64,000 nucleotides of DNA from CAZDBA01 sp965224765 (GTDB taxonomy: Bacteria > Planctomycetota > Planctomycetia > Pirellulales > Pirellulaceae), in NCBI GenBank assembly GCA_965224765.1, contig CBDDAC010000011.1:73591-137590 (forward strand), given 5' to 3'. Each line of letters starts with the position of its first letter. Position 1 is the first letter of the stretch. Both the position numbers and the translations under genes were made by a program. A model generated the notes under the pieces. That model was not told the origin of the DNA and did no database searches. It saw only the letters and a program-made list of their open reading frames with translations. Below, one piece after another: positions 55,373 through 63,855 of the stretch.

Positions 55373-55393
55373 CCCCAGACTTTTAGTCTGGGG
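55373..55393. repeat. Perfect hairpin
   Basis: CCCCAGACT-TTT-AGTCTGGGG, 9-bp stem. Together with the flanking repeats at 55276 and 55466 it looks like part of a dispersed repeat family; a terminator role is also possible. Confidence 0.55.
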
Positions 55394-55465
55394 TAACATC
55401 CCACCCAAAAGCCAGAGTCGCGGGAGCGACGGCATCCGTGATTCCACGTCCAATTTCAAGGTTTG

Positions 55466-55482
55466 CCCACGGAATGCGTGGG
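55466..55482. repeat. Dispersed repeat, copy 3
   Basis: CCCACGGAATGCGTGGG, related to copies 1 and 2. Confidence 0.6.
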
Positions 55483-55511
55483 TGAATACGGTTAGGTTTG
55501 CATCCTCGCTC

Positions 55512-55542
55512 GTGAGCGTTCGTTTAACTGCACGTTGACGCG
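55512..55542. repeat. Orphan IS66-type terminal repeat
   Basis: 31 bp, begins GTGAGCGTTCGT and matches the right end of the IS66 element (58251-58281, reversed) with two mismatches. It lies just outside the left end of that element. Confidence 0.65.
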
Positions 55543-55557
55543 TGAGCGTTCGGTGAA

Positions 55558-57282
55558 CTACACGTCTTTTGCTTCTCTTTCTTTTCTTCGGATGTCGTCG
55601 ATTGTCCACTTGTGTTGTGGGTTTGTTTTGATCCAGACGTCGGGCAAGAGGTAGTCGAGTTCGTTTGAAACGATTGGCTCACCCGCGACGGCTTGGGCGA
55701 AAGCGTCGCCGTCGCGATGATAAGGCAAGCGAGTAAAAAGCTCTTTCAGCCAGGCGTACGGTTCGACACCGTTGGACTTGGTGCTGCTGACGAGCGAATA
55801 ATGAATCGCTGCCCGGCAACCGCCATTGTGACTTGCAACAAACAGATAATTCTTTCGGCCGATCGCCGGAATCTTTACCGTCCGCTCGGCCAGATTATTG
55901 CTGTAAGACAGAAAGCCTTCCGTTGTGTAACGGCACAACGCATCCCACTGATTGAGCGTGTACGTGAACGCCGATCGAATCGGGCTCTTGGGCAAGATTC
56001 GTTTGTTATCTTTTTCCGCATCGAGCCACGCTTTGAAGCTTTCGAGAATCGGAACCGAATGCTCCTGCCGCGCAGCAGCCACCGCTGCAAAGTCACGATG
56101 CCCCTGCAGATTTTCTTCCGGGTAAGACTTGCGAAGCTGTTTCTCGATTTGCGATAGCCTCGCGATAAACGACAACGCCTGGTTGGCCCGGAGCGCATCG
56201 TTATCCCGGGCCTGATGCCAGTACCTGCGCGCGTGAACCCAGCAGGCAACTTCATTGACTTGGTGGCCGGCGTAAATCGAATCGTAACCGCTGTAAGCAT
56301 CGGCTTGCAGAAAGCCATTGAATCCTTCAAGAAACTTCACCGGCCCATCGCGTTCTCGGTTTCGCGTAAAGTCAAACACGATGTAAGGATGGTCGCAGTC
56401 GCCAAGGTACGGCCAGAACTTCGCCGTCTGAGCCGGGCCGCCTTCGAGCAGCTTGATCGAAGTGTCGTCGGTGTGAATGACTTTCGACTGCAGAATCAGA
56501 AACTTCATCCGCAACACAAACGCCAACGCCAGATCGGCGAGCTGAGCTTGCCAACCGCATTGACTGCTCCGACGAATCGTGTAGCCGTAACGCGATGTGA
56601 TATCTTCAGTGCGATAAAGCGGCGTGTGATCGCCGAACTTCGAGAGCACGGTGTAAGCACATAACCCCGCCGCGGGAAGGCCTTTTTCGATCGGCTGCGG
56701 CGGCTTGTCGGTGATCGCCACTTCCCCAGAGACGCCCTCGTTCTGGCAGTTGCGGCAAGCGTATTTCACACGATCATGCTGGATGACTTTGAGCTTGGCC
56801 GGAATTAGCTCCAACTGCTCGCTCGATTCAACGCCGATTTCATGACGCTCGTTGCCGCAGCAGGGGCAAGCCCGCTCTTGATCGTCAAGTTCGTAACGAA
56901 TGATCTCGCGAGGAAGATTCTCAGGGAGTTTACCTTTGCGACCGCGTCGACGTTTGCCTTTGCCGGAAGGCTCGGTTTCAAGCAGGACTTCATCGCCGGC
57001 GTGTTTTTCAAGTTCCGCTGCCAAGGCCTCGAGGTCTTCGAGTGAAAACAAAGTCAGCTGAGCCGGGTCGATACGTTCCTGACGCGAGCCACGAACCTTT
57101 TGCAGCAGCAGTTTGATTTGATGTTCCAGCCGGGCAATGGCTTGCTGTTTGCTTTCGATCGTCTGAGTGAACTGCTTCAGTTCGGCCCGGTGTTGTTGAC
57201 GTTGTTGCTCAATGCTCTTTCGCTGTTGCGCGAGCAGCCCCTTAAGCCGTTCGTTTTCTTTTTGCAGTTCCGTTGCGTCCAT
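55558..57282 (-). CDS. tnpC: IS66 transposase TnpC
   Basis: 574 aa. N-terminal leucine-zipper/coiled coil (about 1-70), helix-turn-helix and zinc-binding region (ERACPCCGNERHEIGVE, YACRNCQNEG), then the DDE transposase core: VIHTDDTSIKLL (Asp), QADAYSGYDSIY (Asp) and LAERTVKIPAIGRKNYLF (Glu), ending in the C-terminal IS66 domain LFTRLPYHRDGDAFAQAVAG. The frame is intact. Expected to work with TnpA and TnpB encoded upstream. Confidence 0.92.
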   Translation of the reverse strand: MDATELQKENERLKGLLAQQRKSIEQQRQQHRAELKQFTQTIESKQQAIARLEHQIKLLLQKVRGSRQERIDPAQLTLFSLEDLEALAAELEKHAGDEVLLETEPSGKGKRRRGRKGKLPENLPREIIRYELDDQERACPCCGNERHEIGVESSEQLELIPAKLKVIQHDRVKYACRNCQNEGVSGEVAITDKPPQPIEKGLPAAGLCAYTVLSKFGDHTPLYRTEDITSRYGYTIRRSSQCGWQAQLADLALAFVLRMKFLILQSKVIHTDDTSIKLLEGGPAQTAKFWPYLGDCDHPYIVFDFTRNRERDGPVKFLEGFNGFLQADAYSGYDSIYAGHQVNEVACWVHARRYWHQARDNDALRANQALSFIARLSQIEKQLRKSYPEENLQGHRDFAAVAAARQEHSVPILESFKAWLDAEKDNKRILPKSPIRSAFTYTLNQWDALCRYTTEGFLSYSNNLAERTVKIPAIGRKNYLFVASHNGGCRAAIHYSLVSSTKSNGVEPYAWLKELFTRLPYHRDGDAFAQAVAGEPIVSNELDYLLPDVWIKTNPQHKWTIDDIRRKEREAKDV

Positions 57283-57424
57283 GAAAATATAAACCTGCGA
57301 AACTCAAAAAGGTTTCACGCAGATTCAAACTTTCCAAAACATTTGCAAAAAAAAAAGCTCCGCCAGTTTGGCAGGTGGCGAAGCATGTTTTGAATTTGAA
57401 ATGGAGATCGCGATTGAGTTTTGA

Positions 57425-57775
57425 TTAACTCTCCAGCGAGTACCGTTTGCGACGTTTACTCGAAAGGTCAATGCCACGAAGCAGCATCATCAAGTCATCG
57501 CTTTTGATTTCGACGTGCGTCTGGTCGGGCTTGAAGCCGGGAATCTGAAAGCTCCCGCTCTCCAGTCGCTTGTACCAAATCGCCAAACCGTCTTGGTCCC
57601 AGTAAAGGATCTTTAGTTTGTCGCGGCGACGATTGACAAACAGAAACAGGTGACCCGAAAGTGGATCCTGCTCCAGCACGCTTGTGACTTGGCCTTGCAG
57701 ACCGTTGAACCCACGACGCATATCCGTCGCGCCAGCAGCAAGATAAATTCGAGTTCCGCTGGCGAGATTCAGCAT
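57425..57775 (-). CDS. tnpB: IS66 accessory protein TnpB
   Basis: 116 aa: LASGTRIYLAAGATDMRRGFNGL, then GHLFLFVNRRRDKLKILYWDQDGLAIWYKRLE and a short basic tail (RKRYSLES). This is the IS66 Orf2 signature. Its start overlaps the tnpA stop by 7 bp, so translation is likely coupled. Separated from tnpC by 142 bp. Confidence 0.93.
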   Translation of the reverse strand: MLNLASGTRIYLAAGATDMRRGFNGLQGQVTSVLEQDPLSGHLFLFVNRRRDKLKILYWDQDGLAIWYKRLESGSFQIPGFKPDQTHVEIKSDDLMMLLRGIDLSSKRRKRYSLES

Positions 57776-58206
57776 GGCTTGGGTTCCCGCGCAAGCCGTT
57801 CAAAGGCGACAAGAGTATGAAATATCAAGTCCGGCGTCGCAGCTTGCGTCACGTTGATCGAAAAACCGCCGGGAGCAGCGATCTCTAAAACGGATGTTTG
57901 CTGCAAGCCGCATGCTGGCTCGGATATGATTGATCGAGCTGAATCAGACTGATTCCCTGACGCAGGAAAGCAAACTGGGGCGTTGTCAGCGACCTGCTGG
58001 CAAGGCGAGGTCGCTACAATTTTGACTGGCAAAAAGTCCTGCTTGACTGCTTCCGAGTGCCGACCAAGCTTCTTTCGCCACTGATAAAACGAAGCCTCCG
58101 AAACACCTTCCTGGCGGCAGAACTCTCGAACACTCTGTCCACTTTGCGATTGCTCTGAAAGCACGAAACTCCAGAATTCTTCCTTCTCATTTGACGCTCG
58201 TCCCAT
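57769..58206 (-). CDS. tnpA: IS66 accessory protein TnpA
   Basis: 145 aa. HTH region EFWSFVLSEQSQSGQSVREFCRQEGVSEASFYQWRKKL, then a variable part and the C-terminal TPDLIFHTLVAFERLA. First gene of the IS66 operon; its start lies 75 bp inside the right end. Confidence 0.88.
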   Translation of the reverse strand: MGRASNEKEEFWSFVLSEQSQSGQSVREFCRQEGVSEASFYQWRKKLGRHSEAVKQDFLPVKIVATSPCQQVADNAPVCFPASGNQSDSARSIISEPACGLQQTSVLEIAAPGGFSINVTQAATPDLIFHTLVAFERLAREPKPC

Positions 58207-58418
58207 TACGGTTCCTCCAAACTGAAAGCAAAAACTTTCAATTTAGCCACCGCGTCAACGTGCAGTTCTACGAACGCTCACCGTTGACGCGGTCTCTAGG
58301 ACCAAGAAGCTGTCGATCTGCAAGCCGTTGCCGATCCTTGATGGCCATCAAGGATCGGCGCCTTTTAAGAATGCAAATCATGCTGTTCAAAAATGAAATC
58401 AACGCGATTTACTCCTCT

Positions 58419-58447
58419 TGTTGACGGCGGTTGAAAAGAGCGGCGCC
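58419..58447. repeat. 29-bp direct repeat, left copy
   Basis: Begins TGTTGACGGCGGTTGAAAAG; identical to 62083-62111. The two copies flank the ECF sigma / kinase pair. Confidence 0.75.
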
Positions 58448-58463
58448 AACAAAGGAGGTAAGA

Positions 58464-58745
58464 ATGAAAATGGAACAAACAACAGACTTGAATTGCCACA
58501 TCAAAAAACACGTAGACTTGGCAACCAAATTAAGTTCAATGGTCGATAAAGAATTCGGTGTTGAGATTATCAAAGAAATTGGAAAAGACATACGGTGCGA
58601 TCGATCTCACACTACTCCTTGTATCCATCATTGTTTGAGGGTTTGGAATTCTCCTTCGCCGCCCTCCGAAGTAGTTGCTCGATTTCTTGATCGGCTTCTG
58701 TCGTGTCACAGCCACCTTCGCCACGGTCGGGCACGAGCTGTTTAG
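58464..58745 (+). CDS. Short gene start with strong ribosome-binding site, 3' end replaced
   Basis: AAAGGAGGTAAGA precedes the ATG. The first about 47 residues (MKMEQTTDLNCHIKKHVDLA, then VDKEFGVEIIKEIGKDI) look like a real helical N-terminus. From about 58605 the frame runs antisense through the end of the kinase gene, so the original 3' end was probably lost when the kinase segment came in. Family not recognised. Confidence 0.4.
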   Translation: MKMEQTTDLNCHIKKHVDLATKLSSMVDKEFGVEIIKEIGKDIRCDRSHTTPCIHHCLRVWNSPSPPSEVVARFLDRLLSCHSHLRHGRARAV

Positions 58746-61314
58746 GATTCAAGACGCCATTCATGTCGATGATGTAGGCGTAGTGAAAACTTTCGATTCC
58801 CCAGCTCAATTGAATGGGGTCATTTATTAGCTGCGGGATCACGGTCCAGTTCATATGTCCGTTTGAAACAGCTTCCAGAAGTCGAGATCTCCTGGAGTTT
58901 GCCATCACGCCAACAAAGCAAACAGGCGAAGACTTGTATTTGGCAACCAGTTTTCGAAACGGTGCGTACATTTCCTTGAAATCTGTGTGCTGGTTGCTAG
59001 AGGAAAATAGCAGGACAACGATCTTTCCCTTGTAGTCGCTCAGCGTAAAGGAATTGCCGTACAGATCGGTCGCAATGAGCTCCGGAGCTTGTTCACCCAC
59101 GACGACCTTGTTGATGGCATGAGAAATTCGGTGACTTGCGTTACCCATCGTGCCATAAATTTGAACTTGGACATCGGCATATTCCTCCCCCAGAAGTTGA
59201 AGTTTTTCGTTCAGCTGTTTCCGCAATAAATCCGGATCTATTTCCTGGAATTGTTTGAAGACGTGCCGATAATGCTCAGCGGCTAATTCCGATGCGTGAT
59301 TGATGATTTCCTGATACTGAGCTTTCACGCCCGGAAACTCCGCGGTCGCCTTTCCTTCCAGCAACGCCTTACCTATTTTGATTTGCGCCATTAGTGCATA
59401 GGCGCGAACCGATTTGTAAGGGTTTCTATCGAATACTAACCGCAGAAACTCTTCCGTTCTGGGGCCTCCGCTCAATCCGGAAATCGTCGATTCCAGGCCA
59501 TCGTGGGAGATGTAGTATTTGATCAAGCGATCGAAAGCCCTGTTCCGCCCTATCGCAGCATTTGAATCCGGATCTCCAACGTAGCTTGCCATGTTGGATA
59601 CGACGGTGAGTGCTTTGAGAGCAATGGAGGATCCCCTATGTTTTTCTTCGAATGCAAGGAATTTCATCGGCATCAACTCCATTGGGTCCTGCTTTTCAAC
59701 GGCGAACCGGACTTCTTCTTCGTTTCTTGCCTGTTCCAGAGCTTTGCTGAATTCCGCAGATAACTGTCCATACTCACGACTAAGATCCTCAAACTCGGTT
59801 TCTTCCGGTGTCCTGTTTTCTTCCTGTCGCAATTCGCTCATCGCGCTATTACCTGGGCCGAGAAGAACAGGAGAAAAACTCATGTCTTGCCGCAATTGCA
59901 TTTCGACGATCGCCCTATTACTTGCAGCGAGAAGAGCAGGAGGAATACTCGTGGTTGGAGCACCGTTTGTGGAATCCCCCGCGTTAGAACTTGATTCTTG
60001 ATGAGGTTTTGTCTCGCCGCTGAAGATACCATCCTCCAAAGTGAAAATACCGGTCGCGACAAGGGCAATCAACAGCAACCCGACCAAGCCTTTTTTAACC
60101 CGGGTCGAATAGCTTTGCCGCCGTTCATCCTCATCCGTAGACTTCTTGAGAATTGATGGAAGCGGCGTCGTTGCTGGTTGCTGCAAATGGGCGAGACAGG
60201 CTTCTAACAAGCTCGCGACCTCATCAGCCGAACCGTAACGATCGTTGCGAGATCGCGAAAGCAGTCGCGAGATGATGGCTCCCAACCAATACGGGATATT
60301 CGGATTCTGTTCGTGAATGGGCGGAGGTGACTCGTTGACGATGCGCTGGAATACGGCAAAGCTCGTTTCTGCTCGAAATGGCGAGTGGCCGGTGCCGAGT
60401 GCGAAAAGCAGGCAACCCAGCCCAAACAAGTCGCTACGAGCATCAAGGTCCTCGCCCTGAACCTGCTCTGGCGACATATAGTGAGGCGTGCCCGGCTGAA
60501 TTCCCGTTCGCGTCAAACACGGCTCATTTTCTACTCTGACAAGTCCAAAATCGGTCAACAGGGCCCGCTCAACCCCTTCATCCAACAATATATTCGAGGG
60601 CTTTACATCCCGATGAATTAGGCCTTGTGCATGTGCGGCGGCAAGACCTTTTGAAGTTTGCAGTCCGATTCGAACAATTTCAGCAATTTCCAAAGTCCCA
60701 TCCCGGTCGAGCTTCTCCTGCAAGCTGCCACCCGCGATGTATTGCATCACCAAATAAGGAGGGCTATTTTCCGAGTCAACGTTGTAGATGGGTATGACGT
60801 GATCGTCGATAATTCCTGCCGCCGCCCGAGACTCTCTGGCAAATCGCTGCCGAGCCGATTTGCTATTGGCCAGATAGGGAGACAACATCTTGATGGCCAC
60901 TGTTCGATTCAATTCAGTATCGAAAGCCTTAAACACAATTCCCATACCGCCGGAGCCGATCAGCCGCTCGATTTGGTATCGTCCCAACCGACCGAGGACT
61001 TCCGGATGTGATGGTGGCTCAAGCAGTTCTACAGCCGCTTCATCCGTCCATTCGACTTGCCCAGCCAGCCACGGATCATCCACTCTCGCATTCGGCTCGA
61101 CTTCAGCTGTACAAGAATTGACGTCGTTGACCGCTCGAGCATTTAGCGCAATCGCTGCCTCTTCCCAATGGACTTCGTTCCCGGCAAGCTCATAAAGTCG
61201 TCCCTGGCAATGCGAACATTCTTCTAAATGACCAAGCAATTGCTGATCCGTTTGGTCGTTATGGAGCAAGCCTTGCAACTCTCGGTCGGAGCATTTCGTC
61301 CTGTATTCACTCAT
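58612..61314 (-). CDS. Ser/Thr kinase with zinc-finger N-terminus and C-terminal thioredoxin-fold domain
   Basis: 900 aa from Met 61314 (MSEYRTKCSDREL). Numbering here starts at the upstream Met 61326. N-terminal H33-x3-C37-x2-C40 zinc finger, as in anti-sigma factors. Kinase about 115-385: glycine loop GSGGMGIVFKA, Lys146, HRDVKPSN with Asp240, DFG 259-261, and YMSPEQ. TM helix about 409-430 (GLVGLLLIALVATGIFTL). Residues about 480-740 are helical. The C-terminal 150 residues are a thioredoxin/AhpC-like fold (GEQAPELIATDLYGNSFTLS, GKIVVLLFSSSNQHTDF), but the CxxC site is replaced by SSSNQ, so it cannot do thiol exchange. The start overlaps the ECF sigma stop by 8 bp, so coupling is likely. 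Confidence 0.9.
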   Translation of the reverse strand: MSEYRTKCSDRELQGLLHNDQTDQQLLGHLEECSHCQGRLYELAGNEVHWEEAAIALNARAVNDVNSCTAEVEPNARVDDPWLAGQVEWTDEAAVELLEPPSHPEVLGRLGRYQIERLIGSGGMGIVFKAFDTELNRTVAIKMLSPYLANSKSARQRFARESRAAAGIIDDHVIPIYNVDSENSPPYLVMQYIAGGSLQEKLDRDGTLEIAEIVRIGLQTSKGLAAAHAQGLIHRDVKPSNILLDEGVERALLTDFGLVRVENEPCLTRTGIQPGTPHYMSPEQVQGEDLDARSDLFGLGCLLFALGTGHSPFRAETSFAVFQRIVNESPPPIHEQNPNIPYWLGAIISRLLSRSRNDRYGSADEVASLLEACLAHLQQPATTPLPSILKKSTDEDERRQSYSTRVKKGLVGLLLIALVATGIFTLEDGIFSGETKPHQESSSNAGDSTNGAPTTSIPPALLAASNRAIVEMQLRQDMSFSPVLLGPGNSAMSELRQEENRTPEETEFEDLSREYGQLSAEFSKALEQARNEEEVRFAVEKQDPMELMPMKFLAFEEKHRGSSIALKALTVVSNMASYVGDPDSNAAIGRNRAFDRLIKYYISHDGLESTISGLSGGPRTEEFLRLVFDRNPYKSVRAYALMAQIKIGKALLEGKATAEFPGVKAQYQEIINHASELAAEHYRHVFKQFQEIDPDLLRKQLNEKLQLLGEEYADVQVQIYGTMGNASHRISHAINKVVVGEQAPELIATDLYGNSFTLSDYKGKIVVLLFSSSNQHTDFKEMYAPFRKLVAKYKSSPVCFVGVMANSRRSRLLEAVSNGHMNWTVIPQLINDPIQLSWGIESFHYAYIIDMNGVLNPKQLVPDRGEGGCDTTEADQEIEQLLRRAAKENSKPSNNDGYKE

Positions 61315-61909
61315 TGGATTCCTCATATCGGTTTACGAAAGCTTTGATTTTTGCCATGACGCGACTTCGGCCAAGATGGATGTTGCCGGGACGAGTCCCA
61401 AGTTCCTTTGCTGCCCCTTCAATGGAGTAGCCATCGACATGCGTCAGCCAAAATGCCTGCCACGTGTGTTGGGCTACCGATTGTTGAACCTTATCCGCCG
61501 CAGCTTGAAAGAGAGCCAACTTGTACTCTCGTTCGATGAGCTCGGAAACTTCGCTCACTTGCTGAATCTCATGCATCTTCTGTAGTGCCGGTTCACCATC
61601 CTCTCCCAATGACCGAGTTGCTCGTCGCGTAAGCATGTCAATCGACTCATTACGAGCAATCCGCAACAGCCAGGCTCGAAAACTTCTTCGGTCATCGCGT
61701 TTCAACCAGTTTTCAACAGATTGAGAAACCGCTATCAGAACTTCTTGAACAAGGTTGTCAGCATCCGCATTTTGAAACCCTCGTTTTTTGGCGGCCTTAC
61801 GGATAACTGGTCCATAGATAACTGCGAATTCATGCCACGCAGCAACGTCTTTGGGGTGTTTGAGACGACTCAGCAGACTGATTCTGGTTTCCGGTGAACT
61901 AGTAGGCAT
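61307..61909 (-). CDS. ECF RNA polymerase sigma factor (second copy)
   Basis: 200 aa. Region 2: FAVIYGPVIRKAAKKRGFQNADADNLVQEVLIAVSQSVENW, RDDRRSFRAWLLRIARNESIDML. Region 4: TWQAFWLTHVDGYSIEGAAKELGTRPGNIHLGRSRVMAKIKAFV. Its stop overlaps the kinase start by 8 bp, a tighter link than in the first sigma/kinase pair. The zinc finger of the kinase is the likely contact point; such kinase-linked ECF groups are common in planctomycetes. Confidence 0.92.
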   Translation of the reverse strand: MPTSSPETRISLLSRLKHPKDVAAWHEFAVIYGPVIRKAAKKRGFQNADADNLVQEVLIAVSQSVENWLKRDDRRSFRAWLLRIARNESIDMLTRRATRSLGEDGEPALQKMHEIQQVSEVSELIEREYKLALFQAAADKVQQSVAQHTWQAFWLTHVDGYSIEGAAKELGTRPGNIHLGRSRVMAKIKAFVNRYEESNE

Positions 61910-62286
61910 GCGATCGATACATTCGGCAAATGACGGTTTGGACTCACTAAAGTAAACCCATTTGGACTTTCATTCCTTGCACGGAAACTGTCATTTTTTG
62001 CGATATGTCAATTTTGTTCAACCAACCTGAGAATGCTCGATAGCTCGCAACAAACGATGTTTCGCCAAACGCAGCGTTAATGTGTTGACGGCGGTTGAAA
62101 AGAGCGGCGCCCGGCGGCTGAATTCTTGCCGATAAAGCGAAAAACGAGTCGGAAACTTCCGTAGTGTTGTTCGAGTGAGACCATGTCTAATTTTTCCTTT
62201 CTTGTCGGAAAAAACCAGCGACTCAAACTCAATGTATTTGCAATGTTGTCCCCGAAATGTTCCCGAACGGGACATTGAAAAGAAAA
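61910..62286. other. Sigma gene promoter region and repeat
   Basis: Contains the right copy of the 29-bp repeat (62083-62111). At 62241-62277 lies a stretch that resembles 62500-62540 (both CAATGTTGT-CCC-AAATGT-CCC). No gene recognised. Confidence 0.45.
62083..62111. repeat. 29-bp direct repeat, right copy
   Basis: Identical to 58419-58447. Confidence 0.75.
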
Positions 62287-62315
62287 GGGACTTGCAACGA
62301 ATCATCGCAAGTCCC
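62287..62315. terminator. Hairpin next to the tRNA fragment, probable tRNA terminator
   Basis: GGGACTTGC ... GCAAGTCCC with an A-rich flank on the plus-strand 5' side (T-rich on the minus-strand transcript). It follows the tRNA-Leu 3' end on the minus strand. Confidence 0.65.
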
Positions 62316-62324
62316 GTAAAAACA

Positions 62325-62383
62325 AGTGCGGATGAGAAGATTCGAACTTCCACGCCCATTACGGGCACTAGGCCCTCAACCTG
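62325..62383 (-). pseudogene. tRNA-Leu (GAG) 3' half, probable attachment site
   Basis: On the minus strand: anticodon loop TTGAGGG with stem CCTAG, long variable arm TGCCCGTAATGGGCG, T-arm with TTCGAAT, and acceptor CATCCGC. The D-arm and 5' acceptor half are missing, although a chance GCGGATT lies just upstream. Tyrosine recombinases often leave such 3' halves at one end of an integrated element. Confidence 0.75.
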
Positions 62384-62539
62384 ATAAATCCGCATTGGGT
62401 TTGTTGTTGGGTTGTATATGAAATGTATGGAAGTCCTTTGTTTTGTTGGCAACAATTGAGATCTGGATTGTACTTGTCCATTGTACGAGTTGGGGACGTA
62501 TTGGCAATGTTGTGCCCAAAATGTGCCCAAATTTCGGTC

Positions 62540-62566
62540 ATTGACCAAACGATACGTTTGGTCAAT
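62540..62566. promoter_or_regulatory. 27-bp palindrome, probable operator
   Basis: ATTGACCAAACG-ATA-CGTTTGGTCAAT, perfect 12-bp arms, 69 bp before the start of the next gene. The length and symmetry suit a dimeric repressor such as a TetR-type protein; none is encoded nearby. Confidence 0.5.
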
Positions 62567-62634
62567 TGGCGTGCATATCTCATTCCGATTACACTCGATT
62601 TTTTCTTCAAAACAGTCAGGCAAACGAGCATCGC

Positions 62635-63051
62635 ATGCACATCGAAATGCAAACCAGACAACTGCTTTCCCAAGCCATTGATGACCTCAAAAATCGCTTT
62701 CCTGATTATGATGTTGTTTCAATGCAAGAGGATGGAGATAAGTTCTGGAAAGCAGCTGCATCTGGTGATGGAGAACAGTGCATTGGTGAAAATTCCGCTA
62801 TCTGGAATTTTGTTCTCCGCAACTCAAATGCAGAAGGAATTGCCAATCCGCAAGCTATGACAATCATTGAAAAGCCAATTGCAAAACTCCTATATGGAGA
62901 CTCCAGTTTCGGCGACCAACACTCTATTGAGTACCTTGCAGTCGCGAAAAATGATGCACCCACCGATGTTGCAGTGGCAGGATTAGTCGATCAATTTGAA
63001 ACAAATGCTCTTGATGCTACTCTCATCGTGTATTTGTCTGATGAGGAGTAG
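62635..63051 (+). CDS. Hypothetical soluble protein
   Basis: 138 aa from Met 62635 (MHIEMQTRQLLSQAIDDL); the frame opens at 62566 within the palindrome. Mixed alpha/beta composition with EYLAVAKNDAPTDVAVAGLVDQFETNALDATLIVYLSDEE at the end, acidic. No family recognised and no signal peptide. The palindrome just upstream suggests regulated expression. Confidence 0.5.
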   Translation: MHIEMQTRQLLSQAIDDLKNRFPDYDVVSMQEDGDKFWKAAASGDGEQCIGENSAIWNFVLRNSNAEGIANPQAMTIIEKPIAKLLYGDSSFGDQHSIEYLAVAKNDAPTDVAVAGLVDQFETNALDATLIVYLSDEE

Positions 63052-63239
63052 TTGCCCTGTACGAAGTGTTTACAAGGTTTGTTTGATTCGAGTTTTTTCT
63101 GTGCTACTCTACGACTGAGCCAACGTTTTGAGTATTCATGACAGTATGAAAAGGGGCACCTTGCCTCGGTTCAACGTACTGTCTGAGGCTTCCTCATCAC
63201 TATGTTGGCTCAGCCGATCAGGGTGTCCCTTCTTATTAC

Positions 63240-63650
63240 ATGTTTTGTTGGCAGTCCTATCAATCTCAATTTGGCACAACAGAAAGCTGTTTAGAATTCC
63301 TTTTTACGGTGCGGTACACTAACGCCAAATGTCCGAGGTGTGACCAACGCAATTCGTACTACCGCCATTCCAAGAAACGGTGTTTTACTTGTAGTTGTGG
63401 AGGACACCAAATCTATCCAGTTACAGGAACAATCTTCGAAGGCTCCCCTCTTCCATTATCTGAATGGTTCAATGCCATTTGGTTCTTCTGGCACACAGAC
63501 CGAAGAATTACACAACCAGAACTGTACCATCGAATAAACGTTTCTCGCATGACGGCACGAGCTATGATAACGAAACTGCGGGCTGTTAAGTCTCCATATT
63601 TACGACCGCATGCTTTTGAAGATTTCCTGATGACGTGCATTGGTGGATAG
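63240..63650 (+). pseudogene. IS1595-family transposase, truncated
   Basis: N-terminal zinc-ribbon part of an IS1595 transposase: TTESCLEFLFTVRYTNAKCP, CPRCDQRN, CFTCSCGGHQIYPVTGTIFEGSPLPLSEWFNAIWFFW, then a helix with INVSRMTARAMITKL. It stops at FLMTCIGG, where the family has VDETYIGG, the first Asp of the DDE core. The catalytic domain and terminal repeats are not seen. Confidence 0.75.
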
Positions 63651-63855
63651 AGGCGGCACGCCTTCTTCTTGGCTGCCCCTCTCTCCAGCAGTCTAACGTC
63701 GTAGGTGGTACGTATCTGATACCTTGTCGTACGTTGCTAGATTCTTTTGGCAAAGGCGGTCCCACATCTTCGTTGCGGCTTGGTTTCTATAAATGTCAGA
63801 TATTTCGCCTTCACCAGGACTCGATACGACATCCTTCTTTAATAGTCTTTGCACC

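Larger units (their letters stand above)
55541..58281 (-). mobile_element. IS66-family insertion sequence (complete)
   Basis: About 2.74 kb with intact tnpA, tnpB and tnpC. Left end (C)GTGAGCGTTCGGTGAACT, right end (reversed) GTGAGCGTTCGTAGAACT. 8-bp direct repeats CGTTGACG at 55533-55540 and 58282-58289 fit the IS66 target-duplication length, allowing one base of uncertainty at the left end. Confidence 0.85.

Noticed and set aside
62318..62400. Complete tRNA-Leu gene
   Set aside because: The 3' half is perfect, but there is no D-arm and the apparent 5' acceptor GCGGATT sits directly against the anticodon stem.
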